This document shows, in pieces, positions 55,309 through 64,000 of a DNA stretch of 64,000 nucleotides. The stretch is from Bacteriovoracaceae bacterium. GTDB lineage: Bacteria > Bdellovibrionota > Bacteriovoracia > Bacteriovoracales > Bacteriovoracaceae. The first letter of the stretch is position 1, and each line of letters starts with the position of its first letter. A program made the position numbers and the translations under genes. Under the pieces are notes generated by a model. That model did no database searches and was not told the DNA's origin. It saw only the letters and a program-made list of their open reading frames with translations. The stretch spans positions 1 to 64,000 of the forward strand of contig JAMPXB010000016.1 of NCBI GenBank assembly GCA_023701435.1, read 5' to 3'.

Positions 55309-56436
55309 ATGATCATCCTGGATGAGCGCAATTTCCTTCACAAAGAACTCGAATCGAAAGGATTTGAAGTCTTTGATTTTTATGACAATCCTCAGGTTCT
55401 TTCACTGAAGGCCTTTAATTCCCTTGAGCTCAAAAGACGAGGAGAGTTCCTCTTAATCGATACTCAGACGCTGCTTAATCATCCAGGTGAACTGGAAAGT
55501 TTTAAGTCGGTGATGAATACTTTCATGGGTGCTGTTTTCTTTCATGAACAGAGCAATCAAAAGGCCCAGGAGTGGGTGAAAGATGAGGGGGCTTTTCTTA
55601 CTAAGATTATTGGCGAGTATTCCCTACCCATGCCTCAGTTAACTTGGACAATCTTGTCTAATCAATTGCAGTTTTTCTGGGGCCTCATAGAAGACCAAAA
55701 GAAACTTCAAAAGCATATGGCCCAGTTCAGTCTGGAGCTTGATCAGGTTCTGCAAAATGCAGAATTTGAAATGGTCAGGGCCAAAAAAGTTCACGACACA
55801 TTGGTGCCCAGAAGAAGCGAAGAGATTAAAGGCGTTCATTTCAGCAATAAATATGCGGCCGGAGAAGGTGGAGGCGGGGAGTTTTATGATCTTCTTCCAT
55901 CAACCAGTAAGGTTCATCAAATCCTGATTTCCAGCCAGTCTTATCTGATATCCAGCGCAATCCTGGGACTTTTAGGACAGTACCGAGGTAAGGAATTCAA
56001 TCCTCAGGCTTTTCTAAAAGATGTTGAAAACGAAATTGAGACTATCAACAACGCTAAGAAAAAGAAGTCAGCGGTTGATTTGCTGATTCTTGAGTTGGAT
56101 CTGGGAACCTTGACCTTAACTGCCTTGTCCGAATCAAAATCCGAGATATACAGTCAAGTGAAGGGCCGATTGGCGCTTAAAAAAGATCAGTCCATTCAGC
56201 TCGCAAAGGATGAGAAAGTCATTGTATTCTCTACAGGTTTCATCTTTAATTGGAATGAGGGACATCCCGAACGGAACATTTCAGACTTCTTAAAAGTCGA
56301 AGAAAATAAACCATCAGGTGAATTAATGTCAGAACTTTTCTTTCAGCTCAAAGAAGGCAAAGAAAGTCAGTTCTTAAAAAAAGACGCTACAGTGGTGATG
56401 ATGGAGGTTAGCAGACATGGCATTCATAAAGTTTAG
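55309..56436 (+). CDS. RsbU/SpoIIE-like PP2C phosphatase homologue, catalytic motifs degenerate
   Basis: VHDTLVPRRSEEIKGVHFSNKYAAGEGGGGEFYDLLPSTSKVHQILISSQSYLISSAILGLL. Confidence 0.55.
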   Translation: MIILDERNFLHKELESKGFEVFDFYDNPQVLSLKAFNSLELKRRGEFLLIDTQTLLNHPGELESFKSVMNTFMGAVFFHEQSNQKAQEWVKDEGAFLTKIIGEYSLPMPQLTWTILSNQLQFFWGLIEDQKKLQKHMAQFSLELDQVLQNAEFEMVRAKKVHDTLVPRRSEEIKGVHFSNKYAAGEGGGGEFYDLLPSTSKVHQILISSQSYLISSAILGLLGQYRGKEFNPQAFLKDVENEIETINNAKKKKSAVDLLILELDLGTLTLTALSESKSEIYSQVKGRLALKKDQSIQLAKDEKVIVFSTGFIFNWNEGHPERNISDFLKVEENKPSGELMSELFFQLKEGKESQFLKKDATVVMMEVSRHGIHKV

Positions 56437-57061
56437 TATTCTTTTTCTCCTGACCCTATCAACTGCTTTTGCTCAAAGCCGCTTTAGTTCAAAAAGCTGT
56501 TTGGACGCTTCATACAAAATGAAAATGGCCCAGCGAGGTCCGCTGTTTGGTCTTCTGAAGCAAGAATTTGTCATCGATAAAAAGTCCTGCATCGTGCACG
56601 TGATCCACAAGAAGTATCTTCCAAAAGAATGGTTCATTGATGTTTGCCGTGAGCCTGTTCATATTAAAGTAACTTCCGCTACCGGTGTTGATGTCGCAAA
56701 GAAAGAGAATGAGTGCATTAACCAGGACAAAACTAAAAACACTTCTGATTTTTGTTCTCAGTATTTTGATGTCATGGATGTTATTCAGGATGATGGTCTG
56801 ATCTTCGCTGAAGGTGACCGTGATGACTTAAATTCCGATCATGGAAAAACTTACTGTGCCTACTTATTGCTCAAAAAGTATCTTAACGAGTCGGTGGTTT
56901 TCAGCCGCTATACAGATGTACCGGATATCTTTATTGAGAAAATGAAGAAAGAACGTGCTTCTGAGATTCTGCCGAAAGAGGGAGTGGAGTTGAAGAAGGA
57001 AGAGCAGGAAGCGAAGGTTATTACCCCGCTGCCTGCTGATCCACAAACGAGTTCTTTTTAA
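56417..57061 (+). CDS. Exported protein of unknown function
   Basis: Signal peptide; overlaps the upstream gene by 20 bp. Confidence 0.55.
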   Translation: MAFIKFSILFLLTLSTAFAQSRFSSKSCLDASYKMKMAQRGPLFGLLKQEFVIDKKSCIVHVIHKKYLPKEWFIDVCREPVHIKVTSATGVDVAKKENECINQDKTKNTSDFCSQYFDVMDVIQDDGLIFAEGDRDDLNSDHGKTYCAYLLLKKYLNESVVFSRYTDVPDIFIEKMKKERASEILPKEGVELKKEEQEAKVITPLPADPQTSSF

Positions 57062-58209
57062 GCTTTGCTGAAAGCAGTTTCCAAATCTTTAATCAAATCA
57101 TCAGCATCTTCGATACCGACAGAAAGTCTGATCAAGTTGTCGTAGATGCCCAAGCCTTCACGCACCTCTTTTGGAATCGAAGCGTGGGTCATAATTGCTG
57201 GATGATCCACCAGACTTTCTACGCCACCTAAACTTTCTGCTAAAGCGAAGAGATGAACGTTCTCTAGGAAAGCTCTGGATTCTTTGATTCCACCCTTGAT
57301 GAAGAAAGTAATCATTCCTCCTGAACCTTTCATTTGTTTTTTGGCCAGTTCATATTGAGGGTGAGATTTAAGTCCTGGGTAGATGACTCTTTCTACTTTC
57401 GGATGTTTTTCCAGATAAGCTGCAATTTTCATGGCATTTTGTTCGTGGGCCTTCATTCTGATCGCAAGAGTCTTAAGACCACGAAGAACGAGCCATGAAT
57501 CAAAAGGCGAGTGGCATGGGCCAATTGCATTTTGATAGAAGAAGATTTTTTCTCTTATTTCTTTTGAATTCATCATCAAGGCACCACCAACAACATCGGA
57601 GTGACCGTTAATGAACTTTGTCATGGAGTGAATAACGATATCTGCACCATGATCAAGCGGGTTTTGGAAAAATGGGCTCATGAAAGTGTTATCAACCACA
57701 GTTAGGGCATTAACTTTCTTGGCCATCGCCGAGATAGCATCGATGTCGGAAATTTTTAAAAGTGGGTTGGTTGGAGTTTCCAGCCAAACTAGTGCCGGCT
57801 TGAACTCATTAATCTCTTGCTCAAGTTTTTTTAAGTCAGTGGTATCAACGAATTTATATTCATGGATATCCGGGAAAACTTTAGAGAAGAGGCGGTAAGT
57901 ACCACCATAAACATCGTCACCGCAGATGATTTTAGAACCTTTTGGCAACATGTGCATAATGAGTGATGAGGCAGCAAGTCCGCTGGATGTTACAGCACAG
58001 TACTTGGCATTCTCAAGTGAGGCCAGGCACTCTTCCAGACGTGTTCTGGTTGGATTGTGGGAGCGTGTGTACTCGTAACCTTTATGTTCGCCCGGTGAGC
58101 TTTGAACATAAGTAGAGGTTTGAAAAATTGGAGGCATGATGGCACCGGTGGTAGGATCTGGTTCTCCGCCTACGTGAATAACTCTAGTTTCAAATTTCAT
58201 CTCTTTCAT
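57058..58209 (-). CDS. Cystathionine gamma-lyase/synthase-family PLP enzyme
   Basis: YEYTRSHNPTRTRLEECLASLENAKY, SSGLAASSLI, DNTFMSPFFQNPLDHGADIVIHSMTKFINGHSDVVGG. Confidence 0.93.
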   Translation of the reverse strand: MKEMKFETRVIHVGGEPDPTTGAIMPPIFQTSTYVQSSPGEHKGYEYTRSHNPTRTRLEECLASLENAKYCAVTSSGLAASSLIMHMLPKGSKIICGDDVYGGTYRLFSKVFPDIHEYKFVDTTDLKKLEQEINEFKPALVWLETPTNPLLKISDIDAISAMAKKVNALTVVDNTFMSPFFQNPLDHGADIVIHSMTKFINGHSDVVGGALMMNSKEIREKIFFYQNAIGPCHSPFDSWLVLRGLKTLAIRMKAHEQNAMKIAAYLEKHPKVERVIYPGLKSHPQYELAKKQMKGSGGMITFFIKGGIKESRAFLENVHLFALAESLGGVESLVDHPAIMTHASIPKEVREGLGIYDNLIRLSVGIEDADDLIKDLETAFSKA

Positions 58210-59447
58210 TTTAACTCCATTAACTCTTTCATTTCATATGATGCCGCCAGTGTTGAAAGACGGGCAATCACTGAATAAACAGCTTCTTTAATAGTATGAT
58301 CACAATCTTGTTTGATATCTGTGAGGCAAAGCTTCTGATAGACCATTCCCTGGGCATTGAGGTTGGCCTGAGTGCCCTTGAGAGGGTTGGTTCTGATAAA
58401 GCCGCCGGAGCTTCGTCCATTAACCAAGTAAATGGTAACTTCCGCCGGAGCATCATCGTATTTAACGATGGTTTCGACGCCTTCTTGAATAAGGACTGAG
58501 GTGAATTTAAGATTCCCCTTACCAATATCCATTTTGTTCCGGATTTTTCTGTTCATGGAGATGATTTCCTCTCCACTTGAAACCACGGAGATGCCCATGC
58601 CGTAAGTTCCCTGAGAAGCCTTCACAAAGACCGAAGAACCTTCAGGAAGAGTCTTCAGAATTTTATCTACTTCGGCCCCAAGAGCATCAAGTCCTTCCTT
58701 GGTATTAAAATCCACATTTTCCACCGAAGAGAATTGCGCCTGAATAAGATCAGGATTGATATCAAAGTGGGCGCAGAACTTGTTGGCAGTATTTTGATAA
58801 TGTTTGAAATGAAGAATCTTCTGACGTCTGAACCATCCGACATAGGGAGAAGGATGAACCGGCGTCTTGATCTCATCCCACTTTACTTCGAGTGGAATAG
58901 ATTGATCGTTATTAAGCAGGACCAGTTCAAAATCAAATTTCACTTGTGGGTCGACCGGAATGAACTGGCCATCTTGCACTTGTGCTTTATGGATGGTGAG
59001 CTTATGACCGGAAAAAGATTCTAATTCAACTGCGTTAGCAGTGGTTTCAGCAAAAAGGTTGGCATCAGGAGAGAAAAGAACCACTTCCGTCTCGGCCATT
59101 TCAATGCTGGATTTTAAATAGTGCAGATGATCCAGATAGTATCTGTTCTTAGTATGAGATTCCGGAAGTATCCCAATTCTTTTTAAACCTGGTTTGATCT
59201 GTTCAAAGCGCTCTCTGAAATGATCGCCGCAATGAAGAAGGTCTTTACTGCAAAGATTATTAAATCCCGCTGGATACATATTATGATCGACCGGAGCGTA
59301 CTTGTTTTTGCTTTCTCTTACGTCCACGCTGGAAGTGAGAGGTTGAGGGATTTCTGACTGGGCCTTATCGATCCATTCATTGATTTCATTCCAGTGATGA
59401 CAGAAGAATGATTCCAGTTCTTGTTTGTTATTAACTTTGTGGGACAT
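58206..59447 (-). CDS. gshA: Glutamate--cysteine ligase (PF08886-type GshA)
   Basis: SVDVRESKNKYAPVDHNMYPAGFNNLC, VFVKASQGTYGMGISVV, NGRSSGGFIRTN. Confidence 0.85.
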   Translation of the reverse strand: MSHKVNNKQELESFFCHHWNEINEWIDKAQSEIPQPLTSSVDVRESKNKYAPVDHNMYPAGFNNLCSKDLLHCGDHFRERFEQIKPGLKRIGILPESHTKNRYYLDHLHYLKSSIEMAETEVVLFSPDANLFAETTANAVELESFSGHKLTIHKAQVQDGQFIPVDPQVKFDFELVLLNNDQSIPLEVKWDEIKTPVHPSPYVGWFRRQKILHFKHYQNTANKFCAHFDINPDLIQAQFSSVENVDFNTKEGLDALGAEVDKILKTLPEGSSVFVKASQGTYGMGISVVSSGEEIISMNRKIRNKMDIGKGNLKFTSVLIQEGVETIVKYDDAPAEVTIYLVNGRSSGGFIRTNPLKGTQANLNAQGMVYQKLCLTDIKQDCDHTIKEAVYSVIARLSTLAASYEMKELMELK

Positions 59448-60477
59448 ATGATTTCCATTTCTCGGTAAGGTGTTGGATATGTTCCGAAGGGGAGAGGCTG
59501 ATAATTTCAGGGAACTCCAGCACGACGGGAAATACTTCTTGTAATTGTTTCTTTAGCATTTGTTCTTTGTCTTCCAGCGAACCTTTTAAGCTCGCCAGAT
59601 GAGGCTCAGCAGGTTCCCAGCCCTGGAGCTCCAGTTCAAGGCACTTATTTAAAACCAGGAAATGATCCTGATGAATAAAGTGACTGGCATGAGAGCGAAG
59701 TTCGATCGCTTCCTGGGCCTTACCTTGTTCTACGGATGTGACCAAAAACCAATTGCATTCAGTTCTCGATTTTAGCTTATCCTGAAGAGAAAGTCCTTTT
59801 AGGAAAGCATCCCGGGATTGATAAATAATCTGGACCGCCCCAATAAAGTCATCAATGAACTCTGCACCTGTCACATTTTGCAGGTAACCCAGGAGCTTCC
59901 GGACGCCGGAAGAGATGACCCGGTTGATGAGATTGAGACCAAATACTTTTTTACCGGCACTTGCCGTCTTTTGACCAAGGTAACTGAAAATTTCGACAAA
60001 GTTCTGATCAAAGAAGGACTTAATTTTCCCCAGACTTTCCAGAAAGTCCAGAAAGTGGGCGCCCGGAGGTGTGTCCAGTACAACCACGTCATACAGTCCA
60101 GTTTCAAATTGCATCTGAACTTCAACCATCGACAGGATCTCGTTCATCCCACCATAAGGCTTTGATAAAATCTGTACAATCCTGTTATTGGCGAGATCGG
60201 GAGTTTGATATTTTTTGGCCATCCGTCCAATGGTCTTTTCAGGGGACATCAGGAGGGCATCAAGCTTTGCGCCTTCCAGTTCTACGGGCGTCACTTCTCC
60301 CACAGCATCACCTTGCAGACCCAACAGGTCCTTCAATCGCTTGGCAGGATCGATGGTAATAAGAAGAACGCGGTTTCCAGACTGAGATAAGCTTAAGGCC
60401 CTGGCCGTTGCCAGAGTTGTTTTTCCAACCCCGCCGGTGCCACAGAAAATCTCAAATGATTTAGTGGATAAAGTCAC
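59431..60477 (-). CDS. ArsA/Get3-like ATPase, subunit A (signature Lys replaced)
   Basis: IFCGTGGVGKTTLATARAL, LLITIDPAKRLKDLLGL, VVVLDTPPGAHFLDFL. Confidence 0.88.
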   Translation of the reverse strand: MTLSTKSFEIFCGTGGVGKTTLATARALSLSQSGNRVLLITIDPAKRLKDLLGLQGDAVGEVTPVELEGAKLDALLMSPEKTIGRMAKKYQTPDLANNRIVQILSKPYGGMNEILSMVEVQMQFETGLYDVVVLDTPPGAHFLDFLESLGKIKSFFDQNFVEIFSYLGQKTASAGKKVFGLNLINRVISSGVRKLLGYLQNVTGAEFIDDFIGAVQIIYQSRDAFLKGLSLQDKLKSRTECNWFLVTSVEQGKAQEAIELRSHASHFIHQDHFLVLNKCLELELQGWEPAEPHLASLKGSLEDKEQMLKKQLQEVFPVVLEFPEIISLSPSEHIQHLTEKWKSYVPQS

Positions 60478-60503
60478 ACTCGCCCTTTGAAAGTTTCATT
60501 ATT

Positions 60504-61319
60504 CTATATGAGTTTTGCGAGAGACCCAACTAATTCTGTCTCAATTGCGAGCGGGTCATGACTTAAAGAATGGGGAAGAATGCATCGCATCTCAGACAAG
60601 TTATCCTGAATCAGCTGCTTTTCGTTTAAGGCCTTGTCGCGAAGTCCCTGAGGCAATTTTTCCAGATCGTTTTCCACCAGCGTAAAGAGGCAGTTGTTCA
60701 CGGTAATGTCCACATCAACTGGGGTCCTTTCATGAAGGCCCGTCCGTAGCTCAACTGCTTCCTGCCATGACATCAGGCTAGGAAGGCTTACCACATGAAT
60801 CTTGGTATATTCGGGATTGTTAAGCAGCGCCAGCATTTTGCCGGTGTCCTCAAAAATGGCCCCACTCTCAAAAATCTGTTTAAAATTGGTGGTTGATTCA
60901 ACCATGGTCAGCGCGTGTCCCGAAGCAGGGGCATCAAGCACGACAATAAGCCTAGGATTCGCTTTTCCCATTTCCAGGATGCGTCCCAAATAAATGAGGT
61001 AACTAAATCCTGGTACCATATTGATTAAGGCCCGGAAGAAAGGAGTCTTCACAATCCAGGAAGCAATCATTTTGGAATTAAGTCTTTTTTCAATATAAGT
61101 TCTGGCACACTCTTCTAAGTCCAGGGAAATTTCTCGGATGCCATTGACTGTTTTTTCAGTTGTTCCTGTTTGAACATCACTTAAAGACTGGCCTTGAAAA
61201 GTTAAATAGATCGCCTCGTGGTCATGTTCCAGAAGATAACGGACAAAGGCCTTGCTGAGGGTGGTTTTACCAACGCCGCCTTTGCCGGTGAATATGTAAA
61301 GGCGACGTAGAGATTCCAT
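60504..61319 (-). CDS. ArsA/Get3-like ATPase, subunit B (switch I altered)
   Basis: IFTGKGGVGKTTLSKAFVRYLL, YLTFQGQSLSDVQTG, VVLDAPASGHALTMV. Confidence 0.85.
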   Translation of the reverse strand: MESLRRLYIFTGKGGVGKTTLSKAFVRYLLEHDHEAIYLTFQGQSLSDVQTGTTEKTVNGIREISLDLEECARTYIEKRLNSKMIASWIVKTPFFRALINMVPGFSYLIYLGRILEMGKANPRLIVVLDAPASGHALTMVESTTNFKQIFESGAIFEDTGKMLALLNNPEYTKIHVVSLPSLMSWQEAVELRTGLHERTPVDVDITVNNCLFTLVENDLEKLPQGLRDKALNEKQLIQDNLSEMRCILPHSLSHDPLAIETELVGSLAKLI

Positions 61320-62002
61320 TAGAAGAGGTACATACCAGTGATGAGAAGTTTCATATAGTAACCTTTAACATCTGATTGATCATCCTGCTGGACTTTAAAT
61401 GGCCAGTGCATTTGTCCCATTACACCTACAACATAATGATCATTAAGACGAAGATCAACTCCAGCACCAAAATTTAAACCAAAAGTTAGTTTCTGATCTG
61501 ACCATTTTGATTTGCCATTTTCCTCTCTTTTCATTTGTGGCGCATAAAAGCCCAGACCCCCCAGGAAGTAGGGTGAGAGATTATCATATTCAACGAAGCG
61601 ACCCTTAATGGAAGTTGCCAGTCCCATGACTTTCATCCGCTCATTTTCGTCTTTATGCTCAGAGATATGAGCGTCTACCAGAAGATCAAAAGAATAGCTG
61701 GCGGCATAAGAGTAGAGGAGATCGAGTGTGATCTTATCGTTGCCGTGCTTGCCATAATTACCAAAAAGAAAAGTCTGACCAACGCCCAGACCGACCCCGT
61801 GTTGCTGTAAACGACGAGGGGAACCAGAATTCAAGGAAGACGATTTTGATTCTTTTGCTTCGCTTTCATCTGGTGAAGAAGTGTCCTCTTTGGAGAGTTC
61901 TTTACTAGTGTCAGGAGTTTTAATGGCAAAAGAATAAGATGGGCTAAAACAACTCATGGCCACAAGGGCCATGAGTATAGTGCTGAAATTTTTATTACTC
62001 AT
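61319..62002 (-). CDS. Outer-membrane beta-barrel-like exported protein
   Basis: Signal peptide; barrel-like strands, terminal KLLITGMYLF. Confidence 0.6.
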   Translation of the reverse strand: MSNKNFSTILMALVAMSCFSPSYSFAIKTPDTSKELSKEDTSSPDESEAKESKSSSLNSGSPRRLQQHGVGLGVGQTFLFGNYGKHGNDKITLDLLYSYAASYSFDLLVDAHISEHKDENERMKVMGLATSIKGRFVEYDNLSPYFLGGLGFYAPQMKREENGKSKWSDQKLTFGLNFGAGVDLRLNDHYVVGVMGQMHWPFKVQQDDQSDVKGYYMKLLITGMYLF

Positions 62003-62011
62003 GAACCTAGG

Positions 62012-62407
62012 TTAGTTCAAAGTCGTAGAATTTTCCATAGAAGAGTTAAGACCAGCAACAAAAGCCGGCTTGAAATCTTCAGCAATAATTGCTGCTGGCA
62101 TTTCGAAAGTAAGGTTTAACTTACCTTCAAGACCGCCGATGTAACCAGTAAGAGTGCCTTCTTCAGAACGGATAACGCGCTTAAGAAGTTCAGTGTTTCC
62201 TGGCTTAAGAGACTTACGCTCTTGATCGAAAAGAAGCTGGATTTGAGTCATATAAGTGATGTCATTCTTTGACTTATTATCGATAACCTGGATTTCATGA
62301 CCTTCACGAATAATCTGAGCGATTTCTTCGAGAGTTACATAGCAGCTTTGGAAAGTGTCGTAGAGCTTGCGGTTCTGGTAACGCTTGATGATACGTACGT
62401 CTTTCAT
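62012..62407 (-). CDS. PhaR-like polyhydroxyalkanoate synthesis regulator (PHB/PHA accumulation DNA-binding domain)
   Basis: IIKRYQNRKLYDTFQSCYVTLEEIAQIIREGHEIQVIDNKSKNDITYMTQIQLLFDQE. Confidence 0.88.
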   Translation of the reverse strand: MKDVRIIKRYQNRKLYDTFQSCYVTLEEIAQIIREGHEIQVIDNKSKNDITYMTQIQLLFDQERKSLKPGNTELLKRVIRSEEGTLTGYIGGLEGKLNLTFEMPAAIIAEDFKPAFVAGLNSSMENSTTLN

Positions 62408-62803
62408 GTTGTTCCCCTAATTTGTGGTTATACCCTTTTAATTCATTTAAAGGTACATTCGTTAATAGTTTCTTTATTTAGAGAAAGGTGCAGCGCACTC
62501 AAAGAAATATGTTTTTGCGCGCTATTACTTTCGAAAACGGTTGGGTTTTACTAATACCGCCCTTGGCTGTCAACCCAGATGGTCATAAATAATCCTAAAG
62601 ATGAAAAAAAATCACTAAAAAACGGTAAAAAATTCCTACCTCGATTAAGTTTAATCAAGCAGTTACGGCTATTTGGACAGCTAGAATGGGCTTAAGCTTG
62701 CCTTGCGTTAAAAATTTCATTTTCTAATAATCCGCTAACAGCAACCGATAAAAGAAGAGAGTGGCCGGTCCTTCCTTGACCCCACTTTAAGCACAGGACG
62801 TTT

Positions 62804-64000
62804 ATGAAACTGCACCCTTCTTTTATTCCATTCTTCCTTATTTGCTTGTTCGCCGTCGGGTGCGCTCATCAAGAAACCACACGCAAAGCGGAGCTTACAG
62901 ATTTTACCCCCGAGCAGTTGGAGGAGTTAAATCGAGAGGCCCTGGTCATTGCTTCAAAACGCCTTGAAGAAATGGTGATCCAGGCGAAGGCCAATCAATC
63001 AACCGTAAATTATTTGGCCACGGACCTGTTTCTTAAAGGAAATATGTCGTTGATCGAAGGCGATTACACAACCGCCTCCGTTTTGTTTAAGCACCTGGTG
63101 ACGCTGGTCCCAGACGATGAGTTTTTGCAGAAAAAATTCGCCATTAGCCTTATTCGAGTAGGGGATCTGGAAGCATCCATGGTGGTTTTAGAAAAACTCT
63201 ATAAAAAATCAAAAGAAGAAAAAGTAGGCCTCATTCTCGCCGGAGTTTACACCGGGGTAGATAAAGAAGAAGAGGCCAAAAAGGTCTATCGTCAAATCCT
63301 GGCGGCCAATCCTAAAAATGAAGATGCCTGTGTCTTTTTAAGTAAGGCGCTGGCGATGAGTAAGGAAAATGATAAGGCCATTGCCCAGTTGAAGGCCTGC
63401 TCAGATAAAGACAAGAAAAATGGTATGTATGATTATTATGCCGGGAAAATCTATCTTGAGATGGGACAAGTGGCCCGGGCCATGAAGTCTTTTGAACAGG
63501 CGAACGTCCGTCAACCGGACTTAGGCCAGGCGGTTAGTGCCCAGGGAATTATCCTGGAAGAAAGAGAACAGCATGATGCTGCTATCACAATTTATAAAAA
63601 GTACTTAGAAAAACAGCCCTACGATACAGGGATTTTGACCCGGGTGGTTCAGAGTCTCTTTTTGAAAGAAAGATTTGATGAAGTTATTCCTTATGCTGAA
63701 CGTCTCAGCGATATTGAGCCGGAAAATCTCAATTTGAAGGTCAAGCTGGGCATTCTTTATACAGATTCTAAAAAATACCCAGAAGCTATTTCAGTATTCA
63801 AAGACCTTTTAGTATCTGCTCCGAACTCGGATAAAATCCTTTATTACCTGGGCGCCATTCATCAGGAGATGAATGAGTATCAGGCATCGATTGAATATTT
63901 TAATCAAATCCCTTCTGAAAGCGGTCTTTACACAGATAGTTCAGTGCAGATGGCCAACATGCTTTCGACTCTGGCCCAGAACGAATTTCACAAAGAGCAG
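62804..64000 (+). CDS. TPR-repeat lipoprotein, partial (runs off the window; absent from the ORF track)
   Basis: ATG 62804; MKLHPSFIPFFLICLFAVGCAHQ lipobox; TPR-like repeats such as GMYDYYAGKIYLEMGQVARAMKSFEQANVRQPD; no stop before 64000. Confidence 0.85.
   Translation, partial: MKLHPSFIPFFLICLFAVGCAHQETTRKAELTDFTPEQLEELNREALVIASKRLEEMVIQAKANQSTVNYLATDLFLKGNMSLIEGDYTTASVLFKHLVTLVPDDEFLQKKFAISLIRVGDLEASMVVLEKLYKKSKEEKVGLILAGVYTGVDKEEEAKKVYRQILAANPKNEDACVFLSKALAMSKENDKAIAQLKACSDKDKKNGMYDYYAGKIYLEMGQVARAMKSFEQANVRQPDLGQAVSAQGIILEEREQHDAAITIYKKYLEKQPYDTGILTRVVQSLFLKERFDEVIPYAERLSDIEPENLNLKVKLGILYTDSKKYPEAISVFKDLLVSAPNSDKILYYLGAIHQEMNEYQASIEYFNQIPSESGLYTDSSVQMANMLSTLAQNEFHKEQ

Noticed and set aside
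1-64000. tRNA, rRNA or CRISPR loci
   Set aside because: No recognisable tRNA T-loop/acceptor pattern, rRNA segment or repeat-spacer array seen by eye; tRNAscan-SE and Infernal would be needed to exclude small RNAs.

Overview
The 64 kb window is chromosomal DNA from a Gram-negative bacterium rich in exported proteins. The gene content (many signal-peptide proteins, lipoproteins, secreted peptidases, a nuclease, a glutaminase-like enzyme) suggests a Bdellovibrionota/Bacteriovorax-like lineage; that is inference. Housekeeping anchors are trpS, tyrS, deoC, ahcY, rpiB, feoAB, an M3 peptidase, acyl-CoA dehydrogenase, a gshA-like gene and a cystathionine gamma-lyase/synthase. Main accessory features: (1) an HTTM cluster (8.4-16.4 kb) with three HTTM membrane proteins and a recurring 'W-x-M-F-A-P-N/H-P' module, fused to the first HTTM and encoded separately next to the other two, with two paralogous exported proteins between them, one carrying an Asn-rich tandem repeat and a CLGFSC terminus; this is my best candidate for an undescribed system; (2) a secreted ankyrin-repeat/deaminase fusion beside an IS3-type element end and a truncated LysR pseudogene; (3) a persulfide-sensor-like ArsR repressor divergent from split YeeE/YedE transporters with a readable promoter/operator; (4) two adjacent ArsA-like ATPases with complementary motif losses in an operon with thiol-metabolism genes; (5) a PD-(D/E)XK-like protein next to tandem atypical response regulators; (6) a terminator-like hairpin that overlaps the start of a secreted nuclease gene. 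No tRNA, rRNA or CRISPR array was recognised. All assignments are from reading sequence and motifs; no database search was run.
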